A stretch of 64,000 nt of DNA from Streptosporangium sp. NBC_01495. Lineage in GTDB: Bacteria; Actinomycetota; Actinomycetes; Streptosporangiales; Streptosporangiaceae. Positions 23,473 through 31,644 of the stretch are shown in pieces (positions within the stretch are counted from its first letter, which is position 1; each line of letters begins with the position of its first letter). The stretch is taken from the NCBI RefSeq assembly GCF_036250735.1, contig NZ_CP109430.1, positions 9,672,001 to 9,736,000 of the forward strand, given 5' to 3'. Made by a program: the position numbers and the translations under genes. The notes under the pieces were generated by a model. The model ran no database searches. It saw only the letters and a list, made by a program, of their open reading frames with translations, and was not told where the DNA came from.

Positions 23473-24585
23473 ATGTTGGAGAAGCAGGTCATCGCCGAGG
23501 CGGTGGCTGCACGACGTAAGGCACTGTCACTGTCACAAGTTGCGCTGGCGAACCTTGCTGGCGTCTCTCGGGGGACGATCCGCAACATCGAGACGGGTGC
23601 GGTCGCACCGAACGAATCGACGTGGGATCGCATCGAGCCGGTCCTGGGCTGGACTCCTGGCAGCCTCGAAGCGCTTCAACAACACGAGAGCCCCAGGGAA
23701 GCTCTACCGGTCGAACTGTTGATTTTCGTATGGAACAGCCTCAACGAATTTTGGGAGGGAGGCAGTCCATTTGGATTCGATCCACATGAGATCTGCTCAA
23801 GGTTCAAGGCAATCATCGCCGGGATGGATTACGATGGTTCCACAATTGATGACGCTCGCATTGAGCTAAGTGATCTAATTGACGCCCTTGACGTTATCGC
23901 AGAAGACCAGGACCATATCGAGGCGGCACAGGATCAGCTCGCCGCATGGTTTGTACAAGAGAAGCGAAGCAGACCAAAAAACTCACTGAGGGAGATCGAG
24001 AAAGTCCAACCCGGAGATGGCATACTCCACGACATTTTCGGTTTAGGCGTCGTCGCAGAAATTGAAGGCTCCGGAGAAGGAAAGAAAGCTGTAATTGATT
24101 TCCCAGAAGCGGGCATCAAGACCTTAATCCTGCGCTTTTCGCCATTTAAGCTAATTACGTCAACAGGAACCACAGAAGGGCAGCCCCGAGTGCCAGCCAG
24201 CCGTAATGAGCAGATCATAGGTCCGGAGGTGGATGATCTGCTGCAGCAGGGGCAGGTCATCGACTACAACGTAATTGAACCAGATGACGTTGATAACGTA
24301 GCCGTGGTTGCCCTTGTAATAAGGAAGGGAAGTGGCCCTCTAACGCAAAACGACCGCGCCTATATTTCAAGAGCACTGAACGCTCTCTCATCTGAGGATT
24401 TCGCCATCGTCCTCACTAACGGCAAGATTCTCTCTGTAACAAAGCCTGCTAAAACTCCCGGGCTGGAAGCCGCGAGGAAAGCGGCCAGAGAGGCAGCGGC
24501 AGCAAAAGATGAGTGGCCATCACCACCACCTGCGTCGATTAAAACAGGTGGTTTTGGCGAATTCCCAGATAAGCCGCCTTTCTAG
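23473..24585 (+). CDS. XRE HTH protein fused to PcrA/UvrD-type Tudor-like domain
   Basis: The 370-residue protein starts at ATG 23473 after GGGAG. Residues 5 to 60 are an XRE HTH (RRKALSLSQVALANLAGVSRGTIRNIETG). Residues about 172 to 228 read EKVQPGDGILHDIFGLGVVAEIEGSGEGKKAVIDFPEAGIKTLILRFSPFKLI, matching the C-terminal Tudor-like fold of PcrA/UvrD helicases, which contacts RNA polymerase. The last 50 residues are Ala/Pro-rich. GC is lower than its neighbours after residue 90. By position it is the lysogeny-side regulator, divergent from the Cro-like gene. The helicase-like domain is inferred by sequence pattern. Confidence 0.7.
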   Translation: MLEKQVIAEAVAARRKALSLSQVALANLAGVSRGTIRNIETGAVAPNESTWDRIEPVLGWTPGSLEALQQHESPREALPVELLIFVWNSLNEFWEGGSPFGFDPHEICSRFKAIIAGMDYDGSTIDDARIELSDLIDALDVIAEDQDHIEAAQDQLAAWFVQEKRSRPKNSLREIEKVQPGDGILHDIFGLGVVAEIEGSGEGKKAVIDFPEAGIKTLILRFSPFKLITSTGTTEGQPRVPASRNEQIIGPEVDDLLQQGQVIDYNVIEPDDVDNVAVVALVIRKGSGPLTQNDRAYISRALNALSSEDFAIVLTNGKILSVTKPAKTPGLEAARKAAREAAAAKDEWPSPPPASIKTGGFGEFPDKPPF

Positions 24586-24637
24586 GTTTGGCCATGTTTG
24601 CCTTTTATCGCCCCAGGGTGTTCCCAGGAGGTAATTG

Positions 24638-25915
24638 ATGGTGGCTACAAATGTCAACAAAAAACGTGTTCGCGCGAATGGTGAAGGCAGCTTTTACCAG
24701 CGAGCCGACGGTATATGGATCGGCTCCGTGACTCTGTCTGACGGGGAACGCAAGACCGTATCCTCGAAGGTGCAGAAGACGGCACGCGATAAGTGGCGCG
24801 AGCTGATCCGGCAGGTGGAGGACGGGAAACCGATCACCTCGGGTCGTGGCGTCACCCTGGAGCGCTATCTCAACGAGTGGGTCGGTGCCACGCTGGTCCA
24901 GCGGGTGGCCGCCGACAAGATGTCGGAGTCCACCAGAGTCTCCTACGCCGATCACGTGCGGCTGCACATCGTCCCCCATCTCGGCGGCGAGCAGCTCACC
25001 AAGCTGACTCCGGCCCAGCTGCGCGCGTGGATTCTGGAGCTGCAGAAGAAGCCGTCCGCCCGGCAGAAGAAGCCCGTCGAGGGCGAGGAGCCGCCGCCGG
25101 TCGCGCTGCTGTCGAACCGCACCGTGAACTACTGCCACGCCATCCTGCGGGCCGCGCTCAACACGGCGCTCAAGGATGAGCTGATCTCCCGCAACGTCGC
25201 CGAGCTGGTCGAGCCGCCCTCAGGGAAGAGCAAGCGAGGGACTGCGCTAACCGGCGCCGAGGCGGAGGCGCTGTTCGCCGCCGCGGTGAATGACCGGCTC
25301 GGCGTGCTGTGGATGATCGTGCTCGGGCTCGGCCTGCGGCGGGGCGAAGCGCTCTCCCTGCGCTGGGATGACATCGATTTGGATGGCGGGGTTGTCAAGG
25401 TCGGCCCGTCTCTTCAGCGGCTGCGCGGAGAGCTCAACGAGGAGACCGGGCGACGCCGGGGCCGGCTGGCCGTGGTGAAGTCCAAGACCGATGGGTCGGA
25501 CGCGATGCTGGCGATACCGGCGTCTGTGGTCACGGTGCTCCGTCAGCACCGTAAGGATCAGGCGGCCGAGCAGCTGGCCGCGAAGATGTGGGTTGACCCT
25601 GGTCTGGTCTTCGCCACGTCCGTGGGTACGGCGATCGAGCCGAGGAACGCGAACCGGGCGTGGAACTCGTTATGTGACCGTGCGGGCATCAGCCGGCCGG
25701 ACGGGCAGCGAGTCAGGATCCACGATTTGCGGCACACCGCGGCGACGTGGCTGCACGGGGAGGGTGTGGACATGAAGACCATCCAGGGGGCGCTCAGGCA
25801 CACCCGGCTCGCCACGACCTCGGAGATCTACACGCACCTCACCGTGGAGGTTCAGCGGCGAGCAGCCGACTCGATGGACGGAGCCCTGTCGAAGCTCAGC
25901 GGGAAAGCTCAGTGA
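24638..25915 (+). CDS. Tyrosine recombinase integrase
   Basis: The 425-residue protein starts at ATG 24638 with AGGAGG five bases upstream. It has an N-terminal AP2-like arm-binding domain (ANGEGSFYQRADGIWIGSVTLSDG), a core-binding SAM-like domain (about residues 70 to 180) and the catalytic domain with Arg234 (LGLRRGEALSLRWDD), His362 and Arg365 (HDLRHTAA), His388 and nucleophile Tyr398 (TTSEIYTHL). It inserts the phage at the tRNA-Arg gene 160 bases downstream. Confidence 0.93.
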   Translation: MVATNVNKKRVRANGEGSFYQRADGIWIGSVTLSDGERKTVSSKVQKTARDKWRELIRQVEDGKPITSGRGVTLERYLNEWVGATLVQRVAADKMSESTRVSYADHVRLHIVPHLGGEQLTKLTPAQLRAWILELQKKPSARQKKPVEGEEPPPVALLSNRTVNYCHAILRAALNTALKDELISRNVAELVEPPSGKSKRGTALTGAEAEALFAAAVNDRLGVLWMIVLGLGLRRGEALSLRWDDIDLDGGVVKVGPSLQRLRGELNEETGRRRGRLAVVKSKTDGSDAMLAIPASVVTVLRQHRKDQAAEQLAAKMWVDPGLVFATSVGTAIEPRNANRAWNSLCDRAGISRPDGQRVRIHDLRHTAATWLHGEGVDMKTIQGALRHTRLATTSEIYTHLTVEVQRRAADSMDGALSKLSGKAQ

Positions 25916-25989
25916 TCCGCCTGCCTCAACGGCTCGAACCCGGTGAGGCAGTGGCGATGAACGGCGGCGAACCGCAGTGAACGATCTCC

Positions 25990-26012
25990 CGTTGCTACAG
26001 CCGTTGCTACAG
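25990..26012 (+). repeat. Tandem 11-bp repeat, candidate arm-type site
   Basis: CGTTGCTACAG occurs at 25990..26000 and again at 26002..26012, between the integrase stop and the attachment site. Pairs of direct repeats beside the crossover region are typical integrase arm-binding sites. Binding is inferred from location only. Confidence 0.45.
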
Positions 26013-26031
26013 TGCGCCCCTGAAAACGACT

Positions 26032-26063
26032 CAGGGAGTCCCTTGAAATCAAGGAACTCCCTG
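26032..26063 (-). terminator. Hairpin between integrase and tRNA-Arg
   Basis: CAGGGAGT-C-CCTTG and CAAGG-A-ACTCCCTG form a 14-bp stem with one mismatch and an AAAT loop. On the minus strand it is just after the tRNA and is followed by GAGTCGTTTTC, so it can end tRNA transcription. It could also stop integrase readthrough on the plus strand. Confidence 0.6.
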
Positions 26064-26074
26064 GTCAAGCTGTG

Positions 26075-26120
26075 TGCGGCCGGAGGTACTCGAAACCCCA
26101 ACCTTCTGATCCGTAGTCAG
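26075..26120 (-). other. Prophage attachment site (attL/attR) in tRNA-Arg 3' half
   Basis: The integrase gene ends 160 bases from the 3' end of tRNA-Arg, and no phage genes lie beyond the tRNA. This is the standard arrangement for tyrosine integrases that use tRNA 3' ends. The exact core cannot be set because the other junction is outside the window. The anticodon-to-3' segment is the expected range. Confidence 0.7.
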
Positions 26121-26147
26121 ATGCTCTATCCATTGAGCTACGGCCGC
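26075..26147 (-). tRNA. tRNA-Arg(ACG)
   Basis: The minus strand has a perfect 7-bp acceptor stem (GCGGCCG with CGGCCGC), a D arm AGCTCAATGGATAGAGC, an anticodon arm TCTGA-CTACGGA-TCAGA with anticodon ACG, a T loop TTCGAGT and discriminator A. CCA is not encoded. Its 3' end faces the prophage, so it is the integration target and its 3' half is part of one att site. Confidence 0.95.
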
Positions 26148-26282
26148 TCGCTGCGTAAGCAAGCATAGCGGGTTTTGGGCGATGCCTCGAACCGGTTAAA
26201 CGATCGTCCCTGGATCCGCTGGTCGGCGCCGGGTTCTTCGGCGCGGCGGGGATCCGGCAGGGGTTCGAAGCGCTGGGCGGGG

Positions 26283-26582
26283 TCAGGCGGCCTGGAGGAT
26301 CGAGGTGAGAACGCCGGGGAAACGGGTCTCCATCTCGGCGAGGCGGAGTTCGTGGCGGCGGAAGCTGCCTTCCGGGGTGACGCGGAGGAGACCGGCCTCG
26401 CGGAGGACTTTCAGGTGGTGGGAGAGGGTCGACATGCTCACGGGGACGTCGAACTGGCCGCAGACCACCCCTCCGGCCTCGGCGAGCTGGCGGACGACCG
26501 AGAGGCGGACCTCGTCGGCGAGGGCGTTGAGCATGCCGGGAAGTGTGACGGAGGCCACGTCCGGGTGGTGGAGGGCTCGCAT
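26283..26582 (-). CDS. ArsR-family repressor
   Basis: The 99-residue winged-helix protein has ADEVRLSVVRQLAEAGGVVCGQF, the recognition region PVSMSTLSHHLKVLREAGLLR and a wing VTPEGSFRRHELR. The single Cys in VVCGQF does not make the metal-binding ELCVCDL motif, so it probably senses a small molecule or redox state rather than arsenic. It is divergent from a nitroreductase gene with a shared promoter region. Confidence 0.85.
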   Translation of the reverse strand: MRALHHPDVASVTLPGMLNALADEVRLSVVRQLAEAGGVVCGQFDVPVSMSTLSHHLKVLREAGLLRVTPEGSFRRHELRLAEMETRFPGVLTSILQAA

Positions 26583-26612
26583 GGGCCGATCCTAGTCGAG
26601 GAATTCGAGACT

Positions 26613-26656
26613 TTGACAATCATCGAAGTCCATCACACAATTCGATGCATGTCGAA
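26613..26656 (+). promoter_or_regulatory. Nitroreductase promoter with ArsR-type palindrome
   Basis: TTGACA at 26613..26618 and CACAAT at 26636..26641 are 17 bases apart and face the nitroreductase. TTCGATGCATGTCGAA (26641..26656), with TTCGA/TCGAA arms, overlaps the expected transcription start. A repressor bound there would block the promoter. Binding by the adjacent ArsR protein is inferred. Confidence 0.55.
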
Positions 26657-26673
26657 ATCTTTGGGGAGGCCGG

Positions 26674-27303
26674 ATGACCCCCGATGACGTGCTCTCCACG
26701 ACGAGGGCCGTGCGCAGGCGGCTGGATCTCACCCGGCCCGTCCCTCGCGAGCTCGTCGAGGAGTGTCTCAAGCTCGCCGTACAGGCCCCGACCGGGCGCA
26801 ACCGCCAGCGCTGGCACTTCGTCGTGGTCACCGGGCGGGAGCAGCGGGAGCGGATCGCGGAGCTGTGGCGGGAGGGGATGAACCGTCCCGGAACCCCGAT
26901 GCCAGAGGAGGACGCGCGGCGGGCGTACGCGTTCCCCGGCTCGATGGAGCGCGTGTGGGAGGGGGCGGAGCACCTGTACCGGCACATCCACGAGGTTCCG
27001 GCGTTCCTCATCCCGTGCATCACGGGGCGGACCGAGGGGGCGAGCGTGCACGAGCAGGCCAACACCTTCGGCTCGATCATGCCGGCCGTCTGGAGCTTCA
27101 TGCTGGCCGCGCGGGCCAGGTCGCTGGGCACGGCCTGGCTGGGGCCGCTCCGCCTGGAGCGGGAGGCGGCCGGGGTGCTCGGCATACCGTACGAGAAGGT
27201 GATGCAGGTGGCGTTCGTCCCGCTGGCCTACACGATCGGGACCGACTTCAAGCCCGCGCGCCGGGTGCCGATGGAGGAGGTCACACACTGGGATCGCTGG
27301 TGA
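26674..27303 (+). CDS. Nitroreductase-family flavoprotein
   Basis: The 209-residue protein starts after GGGGAGGCCGG and has the FMN-binding N-terminus (TTRAVRRRLDLTRPVP, then LAVQAPTGRNRQRWHFVVV). Later it has QANTFGSIMPAVWSFMLAARARSLGTAWLG, the central helix of the family, and IPYEKVMQVAFVPLAYTIGT near the end. It would reduce nitro compounds, quinones or enones with NAD(P)H. Control by the divergent ArsR gene suggests induction by a reactive or toxic substrate. Confidence 0.88.
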   Translation: MTPDDVLSTTRAVRRRLDLTRPVPRELVEECLKLAVQAPTGRNRQRWHFVVVTGREQRERIAELWREGMNRPGTPMPEEDARRAYAFPGSMERVWEGAEHLYRHIHEVPAFLIPCITGRTEGASVHEQANTFGSIMPAVWSFMLAARARSLGTAWLGPLRLEREAAGVLGIPYEKVMQVAFVPLAYTIGTDFKPARRVPMEEVTHWDRW

Positions 27304-27455
27304 TCCCGGTCCCGGTGCCAACGGCTCTTCTCAGGAGATCCCGCGGTGCCCGGGGCGTCGTCGGCGCTGACGAGGTGCCGATGAGCCGGATACATCCTTG
27401 TGTGTACGGGTGACCCGTCCTGCGCCGGACGCGCGGACCACGTCGAGGTGATGAG

Positions 27456-28595
27456 ATGGGAGACATGAGACGAGACGACGCGCTGTGGGCCGTGGCGTGC
27501 CTCGTCAGTGGTCTTCTCCTGCTCGCCGCAGGTGCCTACCAGCACCGGTGGGCCTCTGCCCCGCTGTTCGTCGGGCCGCTGGCGATCGCGTGCGCGGGGG
27601 TCGCGGTACGGCGGAGCAGGCCGCTGCTCTCGCTGGGCCTGGGGGTCGTGGCCTTCCTCGGTGACTTCGCCATGGGGCCGTCCCTGGGTACGGTCATGAT
27701 CGTCACGGACAACCTCTACGCGGGAGTCAGATACGGTCCGCGGGCGCTGGGCAGGTGGATGCTCGGCATCACCTCGGTGATCGCCGTCGTGGCGGGCGTG
27801 ATCGCGGGGGCCCTCTTCAAGCACTGGTCGGCCGCCGCCATCTTCCTCGTCCAGGGGGGCCTGGTCGGGGTGACCCCCGTCTTCACCGCCATGCTCACGA
27901 GGCAGTTGCAGGACCAGGCGTTGTCCGAGCGCGCGCGGGCCGAGCAGGTGGCGCGGCTGGCGGAGCTCGACCGGGCGGCGGCGGTGCAGGCCGAGCGGAC
28001 CCGGATGGCGCGAGAGCTGCACGACATGATCGCCAACCACTTCAGCGCGATCGCCATCCAGTCCACCGCCGTCCTCTCCCGCCGGGACCTGGACGCGCGG
28101 GCCGTACGGGAGGTGCTCGCGTCCATCAGGGAGAACAGCGTCCAGGGCATGGGGGAGATGCGTGCCATGATCGGGCTGCTCCGGCAGGACGGCGAGGAGC
28201 CGGAGGCGACCAGGCGGCGGGTGGCCGAGGCCGGAGAGCTGGCCGAGCGGGCGCGGGAGGCGGGACTCGACGTCCGGATGCGCGTGGACGGCGACGCCAG
28301 GGAGCTACCCGCCTCGGTCGACCTGGCCGCCTACCGGATCGTCCAGGAATCGCTGACCAACGCGCTCAAGCACGGCGGCAAGGCCGCCGACGTGGTGATC
28401 GGCTACCGGGCGGGGCTGGTCACGCTGACCGTGGACAACCCGATCGACGGCGCGGAGCGGGGGCTTCCCGGCGCGGGTGCGGGGATCATCGGCATGCGGG
28501 AGCGTACGGCCCTCGTCGGCGGGGTCTTCGAGGCCGGCCCGCACGACGACGGCTGGCGCGTCCGTGCCGAACTGCCCACCCGGGAGATCGCATGA
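27456..28595 (+). CDS. Sensor histidine kinase (NarL-type partner)
   Basis: The 379-residue protein has four or five N-terminal membrane helices (residues 8 to 150), then a HisKA_3 domain with RMARELHDMIANHFSAIAIQ, in which His189 is the likely phosphorylated residue. A HATPase follows (YRIVQESLTNALKHGGKA, then GAGAGIIGMRERTALVGG). It overlaps the response regulator by ATGA, so the pair is one operon. The sensed signal is unknown, and the membrane domain has little extracellular sequence. Confidence 0.9.
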   Translation: MGDMRRDDALWAVACLVSGLLLLAAGAYQHRWASAPLFVGPLAIACAGVAVRRSRPLLSLGLGVVAFLGDFAMGPSLGTVMIVTDNLYAGVRYGPRALGRWMLGITSVIAVVAGVIAGALFKHWSAAAIFLVQGGLVGVTPVFTAMLTRQLQDQALSERARAEQVARLAELDRAAAVQAERTRMARELHDMIANHFSAIAIQSTAVLSRRDLDARAVREVLASIRENSVQGMGEMRAMIGLLRQDGEEPEATRRRVAEAGELAERAREAGLDVRMRVDGDARELPASVDLAAYRIVQESLTNALKHGGKAADVVIGYRAGLVTLTVDNPIDGAERGLPGAGAGIIGMRERTALVGGVFEAGPHDDGWRVRAELPTREIA

Positions 28596-29227
28596 CCATC
28601 CGAGTTCTCGTCGCCGACGACCACGCGGCGGTCCGTGCCGGGATCGTCCTCATTCTCGACGGCCACGAGGACATCGAGGTCGCCGGCCAGGCCGCCAACG
28701 GGGAACAGGCCGTCGCGATGGCCCTCGACCTCCGTCCCGACGTGGTGTTGATGGACATCCGGATGCCGAAGCTCGACGGGATCTCCGCGACGCGCGAGCT
28801 GAGCGGGATCGCCGACGTGCTGATCCTGACCACGTTCGACATCGACGAGTACGTCTTCGGGGCGCTGCGGGCCGGAGCCGCCGGGTTCCTGCTGAAGAAC
28901 ACCGACGCCGACGCCCTGGTGGACGCGGTGCGGGTGGTGGCCAGAGGCGAGGGACTCATCGCGCCCGCGGTCACCCGGCGGTTGATATCCGCCTTCGGCG
29001 CGTCGGTCCCCGAGCGCAGGTCGTACGAGATCGGCGTTCTCACCCCGCGCGAGCGCGAGGTGCTGGCCTGCATCGGGCGGGGCCTGTCGAACGCGGAGAT
29101 CTCCGCCGAGCTGGACATGGCGGAGGCGACGACGAAGACCCATGTCAGCCGGTTGCTGAACAAGCTGGGTCTCCGCAGTCGCGTCCAGGCCGCGATCCTG
29201 GCCCAGGAGCTCTCCGCGGAGCGATGA
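28592..29227 (+). CDS. NarL/LuxR-type response regulator
   Basis: The 211-residue protein has a receiver domain (VLVADDHAAVRAG, DVVLMDIRMPKLDG with phospho-acceptor Asp54, then TTFDIDEYV and FLLKNT) and a C-terminal LuxR HTH (LTPREREVLACIGRGLSNAEISAELDMAEATTKTHVSRLLNKLGLRSR). It is co-transcribed with the sensor kinase. No target gene is obvious beside it, since the next gene is convergent. Confidence 0.93.
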   Translation: MTIRVLVADDHAAVRAGIVLILDGHEDIEVAGQAANGEQAVAMALDLRPDVVLMDIRMPKLDGISATRELSGIADVLILTTFDIDEYVFGALRAGAAGFLLKNTDADALVDAVRVVARGEGLIAPAVTRRLISAFGASVPERRSYEIGVLTPREREVLACIGRGLSNAEISAELDMAEATTKTHVSRLLNKLGLRSRVQAAILAQELSAER

Positions 29228-29250
29228 CCGGGGGAAACTCCCCAAAGAGG

Positions 29251-29715
29251 TCAGAAGCCCTCCGCCGGGACGTACAGGGAGAGGGTCTCCGCGACGCAGG
29301 CGGGCCTCTTCTCGCCCTCGATCTCCACGGTCATGCGCACGTTCGACAGGTAGCCCGAGGGGGTGCCCTTGAGGTCGACGAGCTCGGCCCCGGCGCGGAT
29401 CCGCGCGCCGACCGGGATCGGCGCGGGGAAGCGGACCTTGTTGAGCCCGTAGTTGACGCCCATGGCCAGGCCGCCCACCTGGAGCAGTTCCGACATCAGG
29501 GAGGGCAGCAGTGACAGGCTCAGGTATCCGTGGGCGATGGTGGCGCCGAACGGCCCCTGCTTCGCCCGCTCCACGTCCACGTGGATCCACTGGTGGTCGC
29601 CGGTCACGTCGGCGAACAGGTTGACCTGCTCCTGGGTGATCTCGCGCCACTCGGTGTGGCCGAGGTGTTCCCCGACGGCGGCCTTGAGCTCGGTGATGTT
29701 GGCGAAAATCCTCAT
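29251..29715 (-). CDS. MaoC-family (R)-hydratase
   Basis: The 154-residue hot-dog-fold protein contains FADVTGDHQWIHVDVERAKQGPFGATIAHGYLSLSLLP, the MaoC hydratase motif with catalytic Asp and His (D-x-x-x-x-H). It probably hydrates enoyl-CoA thioesters. It is monocistronic and convergent with the two-component operon. Confidence 0.88.
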   Translation of the reverse strand: MRIFANITELKAAVGEHLGHTEWREITQEQVNLFADVTGDHQWIHVDVERAKQGPFGATIAHGYLSLSLLPSLMSELLQVGGLAMGVNYGLNKVRFPAPIPVGARIRAGAELVDLKGTPSGYLSNVRMTVEIEGEKRPACVAETLSLYVPAEGF

Positions 29716-30015
29716 GCCCGGAACTTTATTTCGTTGGGGGCACGGCGAGAAGGTTCACGCCCCCGAACTCCCTGCCGCCGAAACACCGGGCGGGCCACAC
29801 CGGAGACCGCCCCTCCCCTTCGGGGACGCTCACCCCGGTACGGCGTGACCTGGACGCTTCAGGGACACGTTCTGTTGCGTCCCATTTCACGTATCCCCGG
29901 CGTACCGCTTTCCGGCTGGCTTCTGACAGCTTTTCGTACGGTCCGCATCTTGTTTTCGCTGTACGGCCCGCGACGCAACACCGCCCGTTCACGCGGGTTC
30001 CCTAGCGTGCCCGCC
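29716..30015. other. Promoter-containing intergenic region
   Basis: This 300-bp gap separates a leftward MaoC gene and a rightward secreted-protein gene. It should hold both promoters. I see no clear consensus pair, only a somewhat T-rich stretch near 29,935 to 29,965 ahead of the secreted gene, and no ORF I can support. Confidence 0.4.
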
Positions 30016-31305
30016 ATGAGACGACGTATGACGATCACCATCGGCGCGGCCGTGCTGGCGCTGGCGGTGTCCGCACCGGCGGTGGCCGACCCCGGGCAGC
30101 CCGGTTCCGGCCTTCCCTCCGCCGACAACGCGGGGACCCAGCAGACGGATTCGCAGCGGACGGGATCCGGTCACCCCGGGTCCGGTCACCCAGGTTCCGA
30201 TCACTCCGGATTCGGGCGCGCCACGCTGACCGGGTTCGCATCCCTGCCCGCGCTGACCTTCGTCCCCGGCAGCGAGCCGTCGGGATCCAAGCTCGGCACG
30301 ACTCCCGTCAACGGGGTGACCCCGCCGTTCGCCGGGCAGCCGGTGCAGGGCTTCAGCGGCATCGTGCGGCGGCACGACGGCACCTTCGACGTACTGTCCG
30401 ACAACGGCTTCGGCGCCAAGGACAACAGCGCCGACTTCCTGCTGCGGGTGCACCGGGTGAAGCCCGACTTCCGTCGCGAGAAGGTGACGGTGCTGGGCGG
30501 ATTCAACCTGAGTGACCCCGACAGGCGTGTCACCTGGCCGCTGACCCGGCCGGACCGCAAGCTGACCGGCGCCGACTTCGACGTGGAGTCGATCGTACGG
30601 ACCGTCGACGGCACCTACTGGATCGGGGACGAGTTCGGCCCGTTCCTGCTGCACTTCTCCTCCTCGGGCAAGCTGCTCGAGGCTCCGGTCCCGCTGCCCG
30701 GCGTGAAGGCCCCGGAGAACCCCTCCCTCAACGGCGAGCAGCCGAACCTGGGGCGGAGCAAGGGCTTCGAGGGCATGGCGCGCTCGGTCGACGGCCGCAC
30801 GCTGTACCCGCTACTCGAAGGCACCGTGACCGGCGACGCCGCCGGGACGCTGCGGATGAACGAGTTCGACCTGCGCAGGCGGTCCTACACCGGCAGGCGC
30901 TGGACCTACCGGCTGGAGAGCCCCGACAACGCGATCGGCGACATGATCGCGGTCGACCGGCACCGGTTCCTCGTCATCGAGCGCGACAACCTCCAGGGGG
31001 ACGCGGCCAAGACCAAGCGCATCTACATGGTGGACACCCGCCACGCGGACCTGCGCAAGACCCTGGTCGCCGACCTGCTCGACCTGGCCAACCCGCGCGG
31101 CCTGGGCGGGTTCGGGGAGACCTTCCGCTTCCCGTTCCAGACCATCGAGGACGTCGTGATCCTCGACGACCGGACCCTGGGGGTGCTGGACGACAACAAC
31201 TTCCCGTCCTCCGCCGGCCGCACCCCGGGCAAGCCCGACAACAACGAGTTCATCACCGTGCGCCTGTCGCGTCCGCTCCAGGCCGACATCCGCGTCTACC
31301 GGTAG
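30016..31305 (+). CDS. Secreted phytase-like esterase
   Basis: The 429-residue protein has a signal peptide (MRRRMTITIGAAVLALAVSA and APAVAD), then a Gly/Ser/His/Pro linker with GSGHPGSGHPGSDHSG. The body matches the esterase-like phytase domain: GFSGIVRRHDGTFDVLSDNGFGAKDNS, VESIVRTVDGTYWIGDEFGPFLLHFS, GFEGMARSVDGRTLYPLLEG and ETFRFPFQTIEDVVILDDRTLGVLDDNNFP. Such beta-propeller proteins are exported and may hydrolyse phosphoesters or lactones. Substrate is not known. A strong hairpin follows the stop. Confidence 0.85.
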   Translation: MRRRMTITIGAAVLALAVSAPAVADPGQPGSGLPSADNAGTQQTDSQRTGSGHPGSGHPGSDHSGFGRATLTGFASLPALTFVPGSEPSGSKLGTTPVNGVTPPFAGQPVQGFSGIVRRHDGTFDVLSDNGFGAKDNSADFLLRVHRVKPDFRREKVTVLGGFNLSDPDRRVTWPLTRPDRKLTGADFDVESIVRTVDGTYWIGDEFGPFLLHFSSSGKLLEAPVPLPGVKAPENPSLNGEQPNLGRSKGFEGMARSVDGRTLYPLLEGTVTGDAAGTLRMNEFDLRRRSYTGRRWTYRLESPDNAIGDMIAVDRHRFLVIERDNLQGDAAKTKRIYMVDTRHADLRKTLVADLLDLANPRGLGGFGETFRFPFQTIEDVVILDDRTLGVLDDNNFPSSAGRTPGKPDNNEFITVRLSRPLQADIRVYR

Positions 31306-31313
31306 CGATTCGC

Positions 31314-31358
31314 GAGCCCTCCCTCCCCTTGCGGGCCCCCTCCGGGGAGGGAGGGCTC
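31314..31358 (+). terminator. Intrinsic terminator-like hairpin
   Basis: GAGCCCTCCCTCCCC and GGGGAGGGAGGGCTC form a perfect 15-bp stem with a GC-rich 15-base loop. The stem begins eight bases after the phytase-like stop and is followed by CGTCTTTCC. It is most likely the terminator for that gene. Confidence 0.75.
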
Positions 31359-31463
31359 CGTCTTTCCCCCGCCTTCCGGGGAGGGCCTGTCGCGTCGCCG
31401 CCGTGATCCGGTTCGGTGAATTGCAGGTGGCCCTGTTTCCCCTACCGTACGAACAACTATGAC

Positions 31464-31644
31464 AAAATCGTAAATAGCAATAGATAAACTCCCATCAGCA
31501 TTCACAGTGCTATTTATTTGCTGTGCCTCAACCGTTTCAATACGCTATCTCATGGTCCGAGGGGTATCTCCTAGCTGCTGCCACTTATGGGGCAGTGAGG
31601 TATATCAGATGTTTTCGGAACCAGAAACGAGATGGGGAAATATC
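31464..31644 (+). promoter_or_regulatory. AT-rich leader, copy 1, of paralogous exported genes
   Basis: This leader shares three blocks with the leader of the collagen-like gene: AAATCGTA (31465), TATTTATTTGCT (31511..31522) and GGGTATCTCCT (31562..31572). The second and third blocks are 39 bases apart in both leaders, and the third lies 72 or 73 bases before the GTG start. TGGGGAAATA then precedes both GTG starts. The blocks probably represent a shared promoter and a regulated 5' UTR. The signal is unknown. Confidence 0.55.

Noticed and set aside
27755-29227. 490-codon plus-strand ORF overlapping the kinase and regulator
   Set aside because: Most of it is the alternate frame of the histidine kinase. 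Only the part from 28592 in this frame is real (the response regulator).
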